A program made the translations under genes and the position numbers. DNA of 36,520 nt from Candidatus Jordarchaeia archaeon (GTDB lineage: Archaea; Asgardarchaeota; Jordiarchaeia; Jordiarchaeales; Jordiarchaeaceae). The notes under the pieces are model-generated. The model was given only the letters and a program-made list of their open reading frames with translations. It searched no databases and was not told the origin of the DNA. Shown here in pieces: positions 18,948 through 29,395 of the stretch. Positions within the stretch are counted from its first letter, which is position 1; each line of letters begins with the position of its first letter. The stretch spans positions 1 to 36,520 of the forward strand of contig JAHQXB010000024.1 of NCBI GenBank assembly GCA_029856435.1. Direction: 5' to 3'.

Positions 18948-20282
18948 ATGAGCAGGCAGGAAACATACAGTTTCTTCAAGAGAGATTACTGCACCGAGTG
19001 CGGCGACTGCCTCGTGAAGTGCCCGGTAATGCAGCTATCTCCACCAGAAGCTAAAAGAGAAATTCGGAGATTGATTAACTCTGAAAAAACAAAGCATGTG
19101 CTCACCAAGTGTACTACCTGTTTCTCCTGTAACATTTATTGCCCACAGAAAGCAGACCCCTACGAGTTAATCTTGATGAGATGGTTTGAAAGATACAGAA
19201 AAAATGGTCTAGGCCAAACAATGAAACTCCTATCACCCAATCATCCACGAAACCTTTGGTCAGCCCTCTGGAAGAAATTCCCCGAGGACGAGAAAAAAAG
19301 GATTCAGTCATGGGCCAATCCCCAGAAATCCGACTTGGTAATAATTGGGGGAGGCATGACTAGCTTTGTTCCCTACATTACACAATCCAAAATTTTGGAA
19401 AACGTCACTTTTGTGGGCACCGGGGATTTCTGGACCAGCGGAGGCCTTTACTATCAGCTGGGTTTGTTTGACGTGGTGGAGCAGGCAGGAAGGCGTGTGG
19501 AGAAGCAACTCGGAAAAGTGGGCGCAAAAAGGGTAATTCCCTTCTACGTTGGCGAATACGTTATGCTCAAAAAAATATTGCCTCAAAAATTTGGCATAAG
19601 ATTCAATTTTCAAGTGCAGCCCTTTGAGGAGTGGCTGCTGGAGAGAATCAAGAGGGGGGAAGTGAAACTAAAGTCGAAGGTTAAAATGAAGGTCACCCTC
19701 CACGATTCCTGCTGGTCTAAGGCGGCGGGAGAGGAATTCTTCGAAACTGTCAGAAATTTACTGAGTGCCACAGGTGTAGAATTGGTTGAGATGAAGCACC
19801 ATAAGGAAAACTCTCTGTGCTGCGGCTTCGGAGCCGGCGCCGGCCGCTACAGTATGCTGGACATCATAAGCTATGCAGGTAAAAGATTTAAAGAGGCGGA
19901 GGAAACCGGTGCAGACGCCTTAGTGGTTCACTGCGCTGGATGCCTGTGGATAATGTCAGTGGCAAAAGAACTCTTAGGAGTTAAGATGCCCATATACCAT
20001 GTTTTTGAGGTAGTCCAGTTGGCGGCGGGAGAACAGCCACTACATAGACACAGTGAGAGAGCATGGGACATAATTGGAACAGTTTTGGCTCACCCCATAG
20101 CAAACATAGTGAGAACCGGAAAAGGGTACTGGATTGCACCGTTCCCGCCCGAAATAGAGGACAGAACTGAACAGTTGGAGGACAAAACCATGCTCTCCAA
20201 ACTAATAACTCCTCTACTGAAACGGAATTCGGTCAAAAAATTAATCTCTAAAACATTTAGAATAATACTCTCATTGAGATAG
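18948..20282 (+). CDS. HdrD-like iron-sulfur protein (ferredoxin domain + CCG domains; first CCG degenerate)
   Basis: CTECGDCLVKCP and CTTCFSCNIYCP 4Fe-4S motifs; one intact CCG domain (LHDSC...LCCGFGAGAG...HCAGC). Confidence 0.85.
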   Translation: MSRQETYSFFKRDYCTECGDCLVKCPVMQLSPPEAKREIRRLINSEKTKHVLTKCTTCFSCNIYCPQKADPYELILMRWFERYRKNGLGQTMKLLSPNHPRNLWSALWKKFPEDEKKRIQSWANPQKSDLVIIGGGMTSFVPYITQSKILENVTFVGTGDFWTSGGLYYQLGLFDVVEQAGRRVEKQLGKVGAKRVIPFYVGEYVMLKKILPQKFGIRFNFQVQPFEEWLLERIKRGEVKLKSKVKMKVTLHDSCWSKAAGEEFFETVRNLLSATGVELVEMKHHKENSLCCGFGAGAGRYSMLDIISYAGKRFKEAEETGADALVVHCAGCLWIMSVAKELLGVKMPIYHVFEVVQLAAGEQPLHRHSERAWDIIGTVLAHPIANIVRTGKGYWIAPFPPEIEDRTEQLEDKTMLSKLITPLLKRNSVKKLISKTFRIILSLR

Positions 20283-20335
20283 AGTGTTTAATGTTTTAAC
20301 TTATATAAAAGTAAATTTACTTAGGAGACTAAAAA

Positions 20336-21553
20336 ATGGTGGCTGAGCAGAATCAGTATAGCTTCTTCAATGAGGAAGCGTGTACACGCTGCGGAGAATG
20401 TTTCTCGCGTTGCCCTGTTATGAAGCTTCCTTTAGAGGAGTCCAAGAGGGAAATTCAGAGGCTAATTGATGGTGAAAAGACGAAACATGTCTTGGAAAAA
20501 TGTGAATCGTGTTTTGCATGTAACTACTTCTGTCCGAATGGCTGTTTCCCCACGGAGCTAGTTCTGCAAAGGTGGTACGAGGAATATAAGGCGAAGGGGC
20601 TTCCTGAGAGGGCTCGTTGGTTCATTGCCCACGGGAAACCCAACTTCAGAACTTACGCACTTGATAGACTGCCTGAAGATGAGAAAAGAACTGTGGAGTC
20701 CTGGTCTAAATTTAAGAAAAGTGAAACCATACTCTACCCCGGATGCAATGTTATCACTATTCCTTCGCTTACCTACACTAGCCTCTTGAAAGAATACACT
20801 ATCATGGGTTCCCTGAATCTGTGCTGCGGAGAAACCTACTACCGTACGGGAATGTTTGACCAAGCCAAGCAAGCCGGTTTGAGGCTTGAGAAATGGTTTA
20901 AATGGATAGGGGCAAAAAAGGTAGTTATGCTGTGCACTGCAGGGTGCAACATGTTTACCAACGTTTTACCCAAAAGATTTGGCATAAAATTCGATTTTGA
21001 AGTGGTGCCCTTTTACAGAATACTCCTAGATAGACTCGAAAAGGGAGAAATTAAGGTGAAGGAGAAGCTCAACAAAACTGTAACCCTCCAAGACTCCTGC
21101 TATGGGCGGGCATTCGGCGATGAGTACCTTGATATACCTAGAAGAATATTGGAAATCATAGGGACGAAAGTTGTGGAGATGGAGTGCGCCCGGGACTGTG
21201 CTCTCTGCTGCGGAATAAGTGGAGGGTTCAGTTTCCCAAGAAGTTATCACCCTTGGACTTTGACTATGGCAACAATAAGGAGACTGAGACAGGCCGCGAA
21301 AACCCACGCCGACATTCTGGGCGTCTACTGCGCGGGTTGTCTACAGATGCTCTCGGTGGGGAAAAAGGTTTGGCCAATTAGGATGCCCATCTACCACCTA
21401 CTGGAATTGGTGCAGATGGCCATAGGTGAAAAACCGGAACATCGATGCTCACAGAGAGCCGGCACCATATTCAAGGGAGTTATTCTACATCAGTTTCCCA
21501 AAACACTGTCTCGGAAAAGATTCTGGGTAGAAGAAATAAAACCCGAATTTTAA
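20336..21553 (+). CDS. HdrD-like iron-sulfur protein with two intact CCG domains
   Basis: CTRCGECFSRCP, CESCFACNYFCP; LYPGC...NLCCG...CTAGC and LQDSC...LCCGISGG...YCAGC. Confidence 0.88.
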   Translation: MVAEQNQYSFFNEEACTRCGECFSRCPVMKLPLEESKREIQRLIDGEKTKHVLEKCESCFACNYFCPNGCFPTELVLQRWYEEYKAKGLPERARWFIAHGKPNFRTYALDRLPEDEKRTVESWSKFKKSETILYPGCNVITIPSLTYTSLLKEYTIMGSLNLCCGETYYRTGMFDQAKQAGLRLEKWFKWIGAKKVVMLCTAGCNMFTNVLPKRFGIKFDFEVVPFYRILLDRLEKGEIKVKEKLNKTVTLQDSCYGRAFGDEYLDIPRRILEIIGTKVVEMECARDCALCCGISGGFSFPRSYHPWTLTMATIRRLRQAAKTHADILGVYCAGCLQMLSVGKKVWPIRMPIYHLLELVQMAIGEKPEHRCSQRAGTIFKGVILHQFPKTLSRKRFWVEEIKPEF

Positions 21554-21763
21554 ACTAAAAACTGGCAGAGCAGTAATACCCATTGGGCTACACACCAATC
21601 GCTGAGTGACTTGTTTAAATCCTTTCTATAGAGTTTCTCATTAATTTTTTCCTAAACCTATCCTTGACCGGGGTTATTTAAGGCTTCTTTTCCCAAAAAA
21701 AGGCGGGAAAAACCATACTTTCTGGAAGCGAAAAGGAAAAAAATTAAATGGAAAGTCTATATG

Positions 21764-22432
21764 TCATTTTCCTATGGCGCATACTTTTACGCAGATCCCA
21801 CAGATTAATTCGCTTGTGTCTAACTTTTTTCCCACTTTTTTCATGTGGCTAATACATTTTTTCTTGTCTGTAAGCCCGGTTTCCAGTGCGTTTGCAGGGC
21901 AGGATTTGACGCATAAGTCGCATTCTTCACAGAAATTTTCGGGGAGAGGTGGGTCGCCAGTTAGGGGGGCGTTGGTTACTATGGATGTGAGGCGTACTCT
22001 TGGTCCATAATCTTTGGTGATTAGGAGGTTGTTTCTGCCTAGGCAGCCGATTCCTGCAAGAACCGCCGCGTGGCGATGGGAAAGGTCTCCCCTATTCTCC
22101 TTAGTGTTGTAGGGGGAGGAAGCGGGAATTGCTACGGCTTTATATCCCTCACTTTCCAAAAAGAGGGCCACCCGCATTGCTATTGTGTTTAATTCTTGGT
22201 TTAATACGGAATAGTTTAAAAGGTACTCTCTGCTGGGAGCATTTCTTACTGCCCCCTTTAGGAGGGGAATTGCTAGAACCACCACACTTTTTGCATCTTT
22301 TAGAATGTCATTCGGCCTGTAGCCCTCAGGAGCCTCCTTGAACCCATCTGCTTTTGCAACTCCCACAATTTTAGCTCCCAAATCTTGGGCTAACCTCTTA
22401 ACCCTAGTAGTTAACTCGCCATTTTCACTCAT
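21764..22432 (-). CDS. QueG-like 4Fe-4S ferredoxin-domain protein (epoxyqueuosine reductase family-like)
   Basis: GIGCLGRNNLLITKDYGPRVRLTSIVTNAPL, CEECDLCVKSCPANAL, CGICVKVC. ORF track extends to 22792 but MSENGELTTRVKRLAQDLGA at 22432 is the better start. Confidence 0.82.
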   Translation of the reverse strand: MSENGELTTRVKRLAQDLGAKIVGVAKADGFKEAPEGYRPNDILKDAKSVVVLAIPLLKGAVRNAPSREYLLNYSVLNQELNTIAMRVALFLESEGYKAVAIPASSPYNTKENRGDLSHRHAAVLAGIGCLGRNNLLITKDYGPRVRLTSIVTNAPLTGDPPLPENFCEECDLCVKSCPANALETGLTDKKKCISHMKKVGKKLDTSELICGICVKVCAIGK

Positions 22433-22591
22433 TTTCGATACACGCTCAAACAAGTTTATGAAATAAGCCTCCGTCACTACCAAATAATTTAAATCGACAA
22501 GTTCCAAATACACGTCTAACAAATTAACCTGTTCATACATATTTGGAAAGGGAATCCGATGCGTTGAACAGTTTATTGGAGGGAGCAAGCA

Positions 22592-23419
22592 TTGAATATT
22601 GTCAAAGTTTCCTGTGTCCAGTTTGCTTACAAGCCTATTAGTGGATTTGAGGATTTTGAATCCAACGTGGAAAATCTCCTGAACAAGGCAAAGGGCTCCG
22701 ACTTTGTTGTTTTTCCCGAAACCTTCACTATGGAGCTCCAATACCTTATCCCAAATCACGATATAACCAGAATACATGAGTTTACTGAACAATACTTGGA
22801 ACTATTCACCCAGTTATCCAAAGAGAGAAAACAATACATTGTGGCAGGTTCACATAACACAAAGAAAAACAATAAGCAGTACAACACCAGCTACATGTTC
22901 TGTCCCGATGGACAAATATTTGAGCACAGCAAAACCCACCTATTCCCCCTAGAACCCTTCCTAGGAGTATCCCCAGGCGACACCATTGAAATTTTCCAAA
23001 CAAAAAAGGCAAAAGTAGGTATAGCTATATGCTACGAAATAGAGTTTCCAGAAGTGGTACGCATCCTCACACTAAAAGGAGCGGAGATTGTCTTTTGTCC
23101 CTCGTACACCATCGGCGAGCATGGCTTTTGGAGGGTTAGACACTGCTGCCAAGCAAGAGCCATAGAAAACCAAATCTACGTAGTCCACTCCTGCATGGTT
23201 GGAACGCCCCCGATTCCAGAGATGGCTGGCTGGGGAAGATCCTCAATACTAAGTCCATGCGAAGACCCATGGCCCCCAAACGGCGTTATAGCCGAAGCCA
23301 AAACCAATACAGAAATGGTTATACATGGAGAACTAGACCTGGAACTACTACATAAAAAGAGGGAAAACGGCTCAGCAACAACCCTTAAGGATCGCAGACC
23401 AGAACTCTACAAAAACTAG
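22592..23419 (+). CDS. Carbon-nitrogen hydrolase (nitrilase family)
   Basis: VVFPETFT (Glu), KTHLFPLE (Lys), AICYEIEFPEVVR (Cys) catalytic triad motifs; TTG start with GGAGGG upstream. Confidence 0.92.
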   Translation: MNIVKVSCVQFAYKPISGFEDFESNVENLLNKAKGSDFVVFPETFTMELQYLIPNHDITRIHEFTEQYLELFTQLSKERKQYIVAGSHNTKKNNKQYNTSYMFCPDGQIFEHSKTHLFPLEPFLGVSPGDTIEIFQTKKAKVGIAICYEIEFPEVVRILTLKGAEIVFCPSYTIGEHGFWRVRHCCQARAIENQIYVVHSCMVGTPPIPEMAGWGRSSILSPCEDPWPPNGVIAEAKTNTEMVIHGELDLELLHKKRENGSATTLKDRRPELYKN

Positions 23420-23809
23420 TTTTGCTGCAGCCTCTCATTTAGATTCAACCTTTATAGATATTATCCAGCCCACCTGCAAGTCTACTGGAAACTTCTCTCG
23501 CTTCAGACCCGTTAGAAGCTGCAAACATTAGCTAAATTAAAACAACATTTTTTTATTTTGATGGTCTCCTCAACTTTGTTTACCAAAAATGGGTTCTTAA
23601 TGGTTTATTTTGTGGGTATTCTATCTTGAGAAATTGATGCGTATATTTGCGGCCATCACAAGAATTTTTTATGTAAGAATTGTGATGTGGTGCCTTAAAT
23701 GCAGGCTAACGGTGCCCGTTATGCAAATAGAGAATTTTTCGTTCTTTATCTAGGGTGGGATTGTAAGATTGCTTATTGGAGGGCGGGGAGAAAGATTGGG
23801 TGCGAAAAT

Positions 23810-24679
23810 TTAGTCCATGAACTTGCCTGTTAGCCAGTTTACTCTCTTTTTACAGTAGGGGCAAGTGTCCATTCCAGGCTCGACCATAACTGTGCTTCCG
23901 CAGGCAGGGCACAGCATTTCGACTTTTTCACTTATAATAAATCCTGGTGGGGTCTTTTTTAGTTCTGCTTCTATTTTTTGCTTCTTGGCTTCTTCCCGCT
24001 CCTTCATCATTTGGGATACCTTTGCCGAAATTGAGATGCCGCCTTTATCTTTAATCTCTCCTTTTGCGCTGGGAGTGGTTTTGGAGACGGTTTTAGCTTT
24101 GGATTTGGCTCCTGGTTCGGGGGGATTTAGGACGTCCCAAATTTTTTTGGCTAGTGATTTTTCCTTTACTACGCCAGTTACTTCTGTTTCTATGCCCACA
24201 TCATAGGATGGGGAGATTTCTTCTTCGTCTAGTTGTGCTCTTTCAGCTACTGTTAGGGGTATGGGCTTTAAGTCCATTTGTTTGTAGCTTTTTATAAGTC
24301 TTATTAGTCTAGTCATGTCTTCGGTGTCCATGCCCTTAATGGCTATGTGGTCAGATTTGAAAACTGACCATTTGCTCTCCTTGGGATATTTTATCTCTAA
24401 CTGTTTTTCCATCAGTCCCCCTATGGATACATCATCTATGTTTTCAAAGAAGATGCTGAATCCTCCGAATATCTCTTCTTCCGGTGAGGCGCGCATTATT
24501 TGGGCTAAGGTTCCCTTATCTCCATAGAATATGATTCGCATGTTTGTCAGGTATAGGTCGCCTCTGTTGGTCTGGAGGTTGAAGTCTTCGGCTTCCCCGA
24601 CAGTTACACCGCGCACCACATGTATCAGTTTTTCTCCTTTGAGAAGAAGTGGAGGCGTCTTTCCATGAATCCTTATCAT
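23810..24679 (-). CDS. GRAM/PH-like domain protein with C-terminal zinc ribbon
   Basis: GDLYLTNMRIIFYGDK ... IFFENIDDVSIGG PH/GRAM-like pattern; CPACGSTVMVEPGMDTCPYC zinc ribbon. Confidence 0.65.
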   Translation of the reverse strand: MIRIHGKTPPLLLKGEKLIHVVRGVTVGEAEDFNLQTNRGDLYLTNMRIIFYGDKGTLAQIMRASPEEEIFGGFSIFFENIDDVSIGGLMEKQLEIKYPKESKWSVFKSDHIAIKGMDTEDMTRLIRLIKSYKQMDLKPIPLTVAERAQLDEEEISPSYDVGIETEVTGVVKEKSLAKKIWDVLNPPEPGAKSKAKTVSKTTPSAKGEIKDKGGISISAKVSQMMKEREEAKKQKIEAELKKTPPGFIISEKVEMLCPACGSTVMVEPGMDTCPYCKKRVNWLTGKFMD

Positions 24680-24762
24680 ATCTATTACCCTTTCTCAAAC
24701 CTTTTTTTGATATAAAATTTTTCTAAATTAATGATTAGCATACCCAAATATAAAAATAAGGT

Positions 24763-25617
24763 TTAGGGCACAGTTAAATCCACATTTACCCACGGGCTTG
24801 GCCTGCCCTGCTCCCTTTTAAGTATTCTAAAACTGGGAGGGCTGTCTCGAGTTTCAATCACTGTTGAAAAGGTATCCATAATGAAGTCTCGAATTTCCTT
24901 TTCGAGCAATTCTGATTCAAAAATAGATATGGTTAGCAAATTGCGGAAACTAACCCTACCAAGCCTCTCTTCATATTCAAGAATCTTCTTTGGGAACAAG
25001 GCTTCCTCCTTCATATATTTTATAATCGAGTCTCTAATAACTATGAGGCCCTCGTAGCCCTCTTTTTTGGACTCCTCTAGCATATCTTTCAATTTATTTA
25101 TTAGCATGTAATCCTCTGTGAGGTCTTTATAAAGTTCTGCAATGTCACCAATGATGCAGGACTCCACACCAATTTTCTCAATCATTTTTCTCACGGTGTT
25201 GAGTCGGGCCCCTTTACTGATGGTGTAATAGTAAGATTTAATGTTTCTCTTACTGGCCGCCACAATTATGTGTATAGCCAAATATGTTGCGGTTCTCGGT
25301 TCACCTATGACTGCTACGTGATTTGTAAACTGTAGCCCACCACACAAGTATAGGTCTAGGTCTGTTATCCCACTAGAAAGCTTGTTAGGAATGGATCTGG
25401 CTACATCTGCGAGTTTATCGCAGGTGGTAATCATCAACTCTTCCGTTATTGGTTCACACCATACTCCCTTACAGATAGGCACCGAATAGTCTAAAGCACA
25501 ACGTGTAAGTTTACCTTCTTCCACTATCAGGTAGCGGCAGGGCTTCTCGTAGGAAAAGCCCAAGCAACTGACCAGTATTTCGGCGATGGATCTCAGCAAC
25601 AATAGTATTCTCCTCAA
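24763..25617 (-). CDS. KaiC/MEDS-like protein with degenerate P-loop and N-terminal Cys cluster
   Basis: LSSGITDLDLYLCGGLQFTNHVAVIGEPRTATYLAIHIIVAA aligns by eye to the KaiC LxSGIxxLDxLLGGGxxxGxxxLIxGxPGTGKT pattern without GKT; N-terminal PCRYLIVEEGKLTRCALDYSVPICKGVWC. Confidence 0.5.
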   Translation of the reverse strand: MRRILLLLRSIAEILVSCLGFSYEKPCRYLIVEEGKLTRCALDYSVPICKGVWCEPITEELMITTCDKLADVARSIPNKLSSGITDLDLYLCGGLQFTNHVAVIGEPRTATYLAIHIIVAASKRNIKSYYYTISKGARLNTVRKMIEKIGVESCIIGDIAELYKDLTEDYMLINKLKDMLEESKKEGYEGLIVIRDSIIKYMKEEALFPKKILEYEERLGRVSFRNLLTISIFESELLEKEIRDFIMDTFSTVIETRDSPPSFRILKREQGRPSPWVNVDLTVP

Positions 25618-25992
25618 CAGTTATTGTTAACTCCGGTGCCTAATTGGAGCATATGACTTCATCCATCCTTTTACTTAACTCAGCATCCCCGCGTTTCCAA
25701 ATAGTTAAACTCGCTGGGTTAACGGTTCGTGTAATGCACTTTTAGGTTCTTAAATGCTTCTCAAGGAAAAAAATATTTTTCCCTTTAAAAAATTTATCTT
25801 ATTATGTTTTGCCAAAAAAAGGGTTAAGTAATAAAAAAATTTACTTAAAAAACTTGAAAAAAAACATTTTTTTAAAAAAGAATTTAGAGATTCTAAAAAG
25901 CACGATTCGATTTCTAATTTTTGATGTATAGAGCTGGGCAATAAAGACTTTTGTAGCGAAAGTTTCCTTATTGCTTAAAATTGTTTTTTATC

Positions 25993-26478
25993 TTATAGGC
26001 ATTCTGGTGGAGGAAAACCGAACTCCTCCATGTGGTCAAATCCGATTTTAAAATTTGCCATAAGTTTTCTTATTTCTTCCTCAACTTCGCCAGCTTTTCT
26101 TATGGAGTCAAAGCTTTCCACGTGGTCTCCTATTTCCATTATGCAATCTGACACCGCATCAATCTCTTCCCCTATCCTCCGTTTAATCTCATCACACAGG
26201 CGAATCATCCCATCCACAAGCACCATAATTTCTTCCTGTCTTATTGAGCCCTTTAAATCCTCCAAGGCTATCGAAAGTTTATCACATTTTTTCATTCTCT
26301 CTGCCAAAAATTTGATTCTGTACTTCTCACACCACCACCTAAACTCAGTGATACTCATTTTCTGGGCCTCAGAGGGGGAGAGAAAAACTGTCTGAGGCCC
26401 TAATTCCTCAACCTCGTAGCGCCTCCATTCCAAAAAGGCTTTAACCACGAAGCCCCACAGCTCCATAGCCACAGACAA
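25993..26478 (-). CDS. Hypothetical helical protein
   Basis: Open frame with helix-rich composition; no recognised motif. Confidence 0.55.
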   Translation of the reverse strand: MSVAMELWGFVVKAFLEWRRYEVEELGPQTVFLSPSEAQKMSITEFRWWCEKYRIKFLAERMKKCDKLSIALEDLKGSIRQEEIMVLVDGMIRLCDEIKRRIGEEIDAVSDCIMEIGDHVESFDSIRKAGEVEEEIRKLMANFKIGFDHMEEFGFPPPECL

Positions 26479-26509
26479 GAATTGCCCTCCATGAAACAGA
26501 GTCTAGAAT

Positions 26510-27367
26510 TTATTTTGGCATTTCGGACTCAATTATTTCATCAAGAAGAGCGTCTCTCTCATCCGCAGGCAGAAACTCTAAACGCCTGATATTTAGGGGA
26601 TCAATTTCCTCCCTTATTATCCTTACCTGTTCCCTAGTGGGAGGCTCGGTGGTGGGTGTATCTTCGGGAATAATTAGTTCGAAGCCTGTTTTTTCCTGAA
26701 TTTCCCTCCTCGTTACCCCGGGATGCAGAGAAATAACTTTCATACGCTTAGTCTTCTCGTCAAAACCCAGAACTGCAAGGTCAGTAATTATGTGGTAAGG
26801 GCCTTTTCCCGGGAATCCCATCTGCTCCCTTGTAGTTTTCCCGTCTAGGAAACCTACGCCACTCACAAAGTCAATTTTGGGTGTGAAACACCTCTTATCA
26901 TGGCGAGGCACGTAGAGCAGAATCTTCTTGTAGGTGATTGAAACCTCAGGTATTCCAGCAGCCCCCGGAAGACGAACCTTGGGAGAATACCAGTCGCCAA
27001 TGCAGGTATTGTTGAAGTTTCCATACATATCTATTTGGGCCGGCCTGAAATACTCCACTGTTACTCTTCCAGAGGGCAGATGCTCCATAGTCACTTCCCC
27101 GCTGTGTTGAAAGCGCAACGCCCAAGTACTAACATATTTCTCGAAATATAGTAAAGATACCGGGCGAGTTTCAAGGACATAGGTGTTGCCCATATGAAAC
27201 ATGGGAGTACAGTGGGGGGCATGGGTTTTTTTGGCAAGAAGGTAAGCGTTGGTCACCAAGGGTGTAGCTATACCCTGCGCCATCACGTCATAGTCTTTAA
27301 TCTCTCTTGCCATACAAACAATAACCATTTCGTCTGTTGTAAAATCATTAGAATACATAGTCACCAA
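26510..27367 (-). CDS. CoA-transferase beta subunit (glutaconate CoA-transferase / IpdB-like)
   Basis: FTTDEMVIVCMAREIKDYDVMAQGIATPLVTNAYLLAK, RLPGAAGIPEVS, TDLAVLGFDEKTKRMKVISLHPGV. Confidence 0.85.
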   Translation of the reverse strand: MVTMYSNDFTTDEMVIVCMAREIKDYDVMAQGIATPLVTNAYLLAKKTHAPHCTPMFHMGNTYVLETRPVSLLYFEKYVSTWALRFQHSGEVTMEHLPSGRVTVEYFRPAQIDMYGNFNNTCIGDWYSPKVRLPGAAGIPEVSITYKKILLYVPRHDKRCFTPKIDFVSGVGFLDGKTTREQMGFPGKGPYHIITDLAVLGFDEKTKRMKVISLHPGVTRREIQEKTGFELIIPEDTPTTEPPTREQVRIIREEIDPLNIRRLEFLPADERDALLDEIIESEMPK

Positions 27368-27370
27368 CTC

Positions 27371-28234
27371 CTAGAGAAGAATTTTAGAAAGGGTTGAGGC
27401 CCCTATGCGGTCCAGATACTCTTCATGAGTTTTAGTCTGGTAAACGTAAGTGTTGAGATACTCGGAAAATCCATTATTCCTCGACATTTCCAAATATTTT
27501 CTGATGTGCTTTATGTCATAAGTGTAAAATGGGAAGCAGGATGTGGGATGGGCTCCGAAGGGCGTACGAACTACAGCATCAACCATAAAGTGGGGAATGT
27601 TCGCCCTGCCCGGAGCGCGAATGATTTCCTCTGTTTCCACAATCTTCTCAGCAGAAATAACCACTTTCTTGCTGGCTTTGGCTAAGTCCTCATCTAACCA
27701 AACCGCACCATCAATGTGGGCATTACCCATCCTGTCCGCCATAGACACATGGATAATTGAAACATCTGGCTTTATGGGAGGAAGGGCCACAAGCTTCTCG
27801 CCGGAAAGGGGACAGGTGTACTCCTTAAGATCCTTTCTTACCTTCATAACATCGGTGCCTCTGATTCCCCTAGTTGGCAGATGAGGGACTTGGAGTAGGG
27901 TAGCCTTTAGGCCCAAAACAATTGTGAGTTCTGTTTCCTCAACTATCTCGAGTTCCCCGTTTTCGGAAGCCTTGCGAAAATTAGGCGCAAAGCCAAAGAG
28001 TTCAAAACCCACATAGCAACTTCTAATCTGCGAGGCACAGTGTGCACCTATAAGCATATCTGTGGGTAGTCCGGCTATAAAGGTCAAAATTCCCAGATTC
28101 TTGATACCTTGGCGTATAATTTCTCGAGTCAAAGCCATGGGGCGGCGGTAAAGGCTCATTCCTCCAATGCCCAGAAGATCACCGTCTTTAATTAAACTAG
28201 TCGCCTCACTCAGGGATATCAGTTTATCAGCCAA
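27371..28234 (-). CDS. CoA-transferase alpha subunit (glutaconate CoA-transferase / IpdA-like)
   Basis: DKLISLSEATSLIKDGDLLGIGGMSLYRRPMALTREIIRQG; GNAHIDGAVWLDEDLAKASKKVVISAEKIV; TTG 28234 preceded by TAGGAGGA (ORF track extends to 28321). Confidence 0.85.
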   Translation of the reverse strand: MADKLISLSEATSLIKDGDLLGIGGMSLYRRPMALTREIIRQGIKNLGILTFIAGLPTDMLIGAHCASQIRSCYVGFELFGFAPNFRKASENGELEIVEETELTIVLGLKATLLQVPHLPTRGIRGTDVMKVRKDLKEYTCPLSGEKLVALPPIKPDVSIIHVSMADRMGNAHIDGAVWLDEDLAKASKKVVISAEKIVETEEIIRAPGRANIPHFMVDAVVRTPFGAHPTSCFPFYTYDIKHIRKYLEMSRNNGFSEYLNTYVYQTKTHEEYLDRIGASTLSKILL

Positions 28235-28416
28235 CCTTTTTCCTCCTAAAAATGGAAGGCAAATATGGTGAAAAACATCTGAATTCACAAAGCTTAAAAG
28301 TTTTTTTGCAGAGAACCCCAACGGTGTATTCTGCTTGCGCTCACCATATGAAAAATAAATTTATGGGGCTCTACCCATTTTAGGCTCAAAAAGAGGGGGA
28401 GCTTATATTGTGACAC

Positions 28417-29151
28417 TTAAACAACCTGGTAGTAACCTGGTCGAGGCTCAATCGCTTCGCCGGATTTGAGAAGTGCTTTTAGAGTTTCTTGGGTTTCCTC
28501 AGGAGTATATCCCATTGTTTCCATTTTTTGCATTATTTCCTTTTCAGATATAGGATTAGCTGATTCGGATAAGAGTTTTACTAGAGCTCTTCTGGCTCCC
28601 TTAATCTGTGTCTGGAAGCTAGGGGTTTTAGATATGGCTGTGTATCCAGAGTCTGCTGCGCCCACATACTTAATTGTCCATGGGGTGGGAAAAATTATGT
28701 TTCCTTCTTTTCCTAGTTGAACCAGTTTTTCCTTCACATATTCGAAGTCTAGCTTGTATTTGGGGCAGAGTTCTTCGATTTGGTCAAAGCTTGCCGGTTG
28801 CTTTGTGCAGTGTTCCCTTAAGAGAAGTGTAAGTCTCTGGGTTCGGGAGCTGGAAACCGTTTCTTCCTCCTCTGTTAAGTCTTCTATTTTTAAGGGCTCT
28901 TTGGGGAGAAGCTTTTCCAGCTCTTTCTGTGAAGCTTCCACAGCTCGGAGAAAGCTTTTGGCATCCTTCTCCGCATTGTACTTTCGCACTAGCATTGAGG
29001 CTTCTCTCTGGTCATGAACAATTTGGCAACTTGTGGGGTCAATTTTTATTATGTTGCCACAGTTGCCACAAAGCCTAGTTTTTTGCCTAACTGGCGAGAA
29101 GGTAAACCTACCACATTTAGGACACTTGAAAATCGCGTAAACCTGTTTCAA
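28417..29151 (-). CDS. Zinc-ribbon (DUF1922-like) plus winged-helix-like protein
   Basis: FKCPKCGRFTFSPVRQKTRLCGNCGNIIKI; downstream wHTH-like segments ending FPTPWTIKYVG and EEIQETLKALLKSGEAIEPRPGYYQVV-like C-terminus. Confidence 0.65.
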   Translation of the reverse strand: MKQVYAIFKCPKCGRFTFSPVRQKTRLCGNCGNIIKIDPTSCQIVHDQREASMLVRKYNAEKDAKSFLRAVEASQKELEKLLPKEPLKIEDLTEEEETVSSSRTQRLTLLLREHCTKQPASFDQIEELCPKYKLDFEYVKEKLVQLGKEGNIIFPTPWTIKYVGAADSGYTAISKTPSFQTQIKGARRALVKLLSESANPISEKEIMQKMETMGYTPEETQETLKALLKSGEAIEPRPGYYQVV

Positions 29152-29395
29152 GCCTCATCCTCCAAAGAAAAACTTATCCTAAAATAATTCTTATTCACAC
29201 TTTATAAATAGTCCCCCCCTAATCAACACCTTATCTTTTTGGTGCAGAACTCATTTGAAAATTTAACTTCTCTCCCTTTTGAACACTAATTTTATTTTCT
29301 TTCTGGAAACATAAATAAGTAAATGTTTAGATTATTAGTATAGTTTATGGACGTGAATGGTTCTTTAATTTCAGAATGGAATGAGGTTATGCAAT

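Noticed and set aside
22433-22792. N-terminal 120 aa of the 342-aa ORF (21764-22792)
   Set aside because: Extension overlaps the start of the divergent nitrilase gene and does not resemble QueG-like N-termini; ATG 22432 is a better start.
25750-25941. 63-aa Phe/Leu/Lys-rich ORF
   Set aside because: Located in a very AT-rich intergenic tract; composition explains the open frame.
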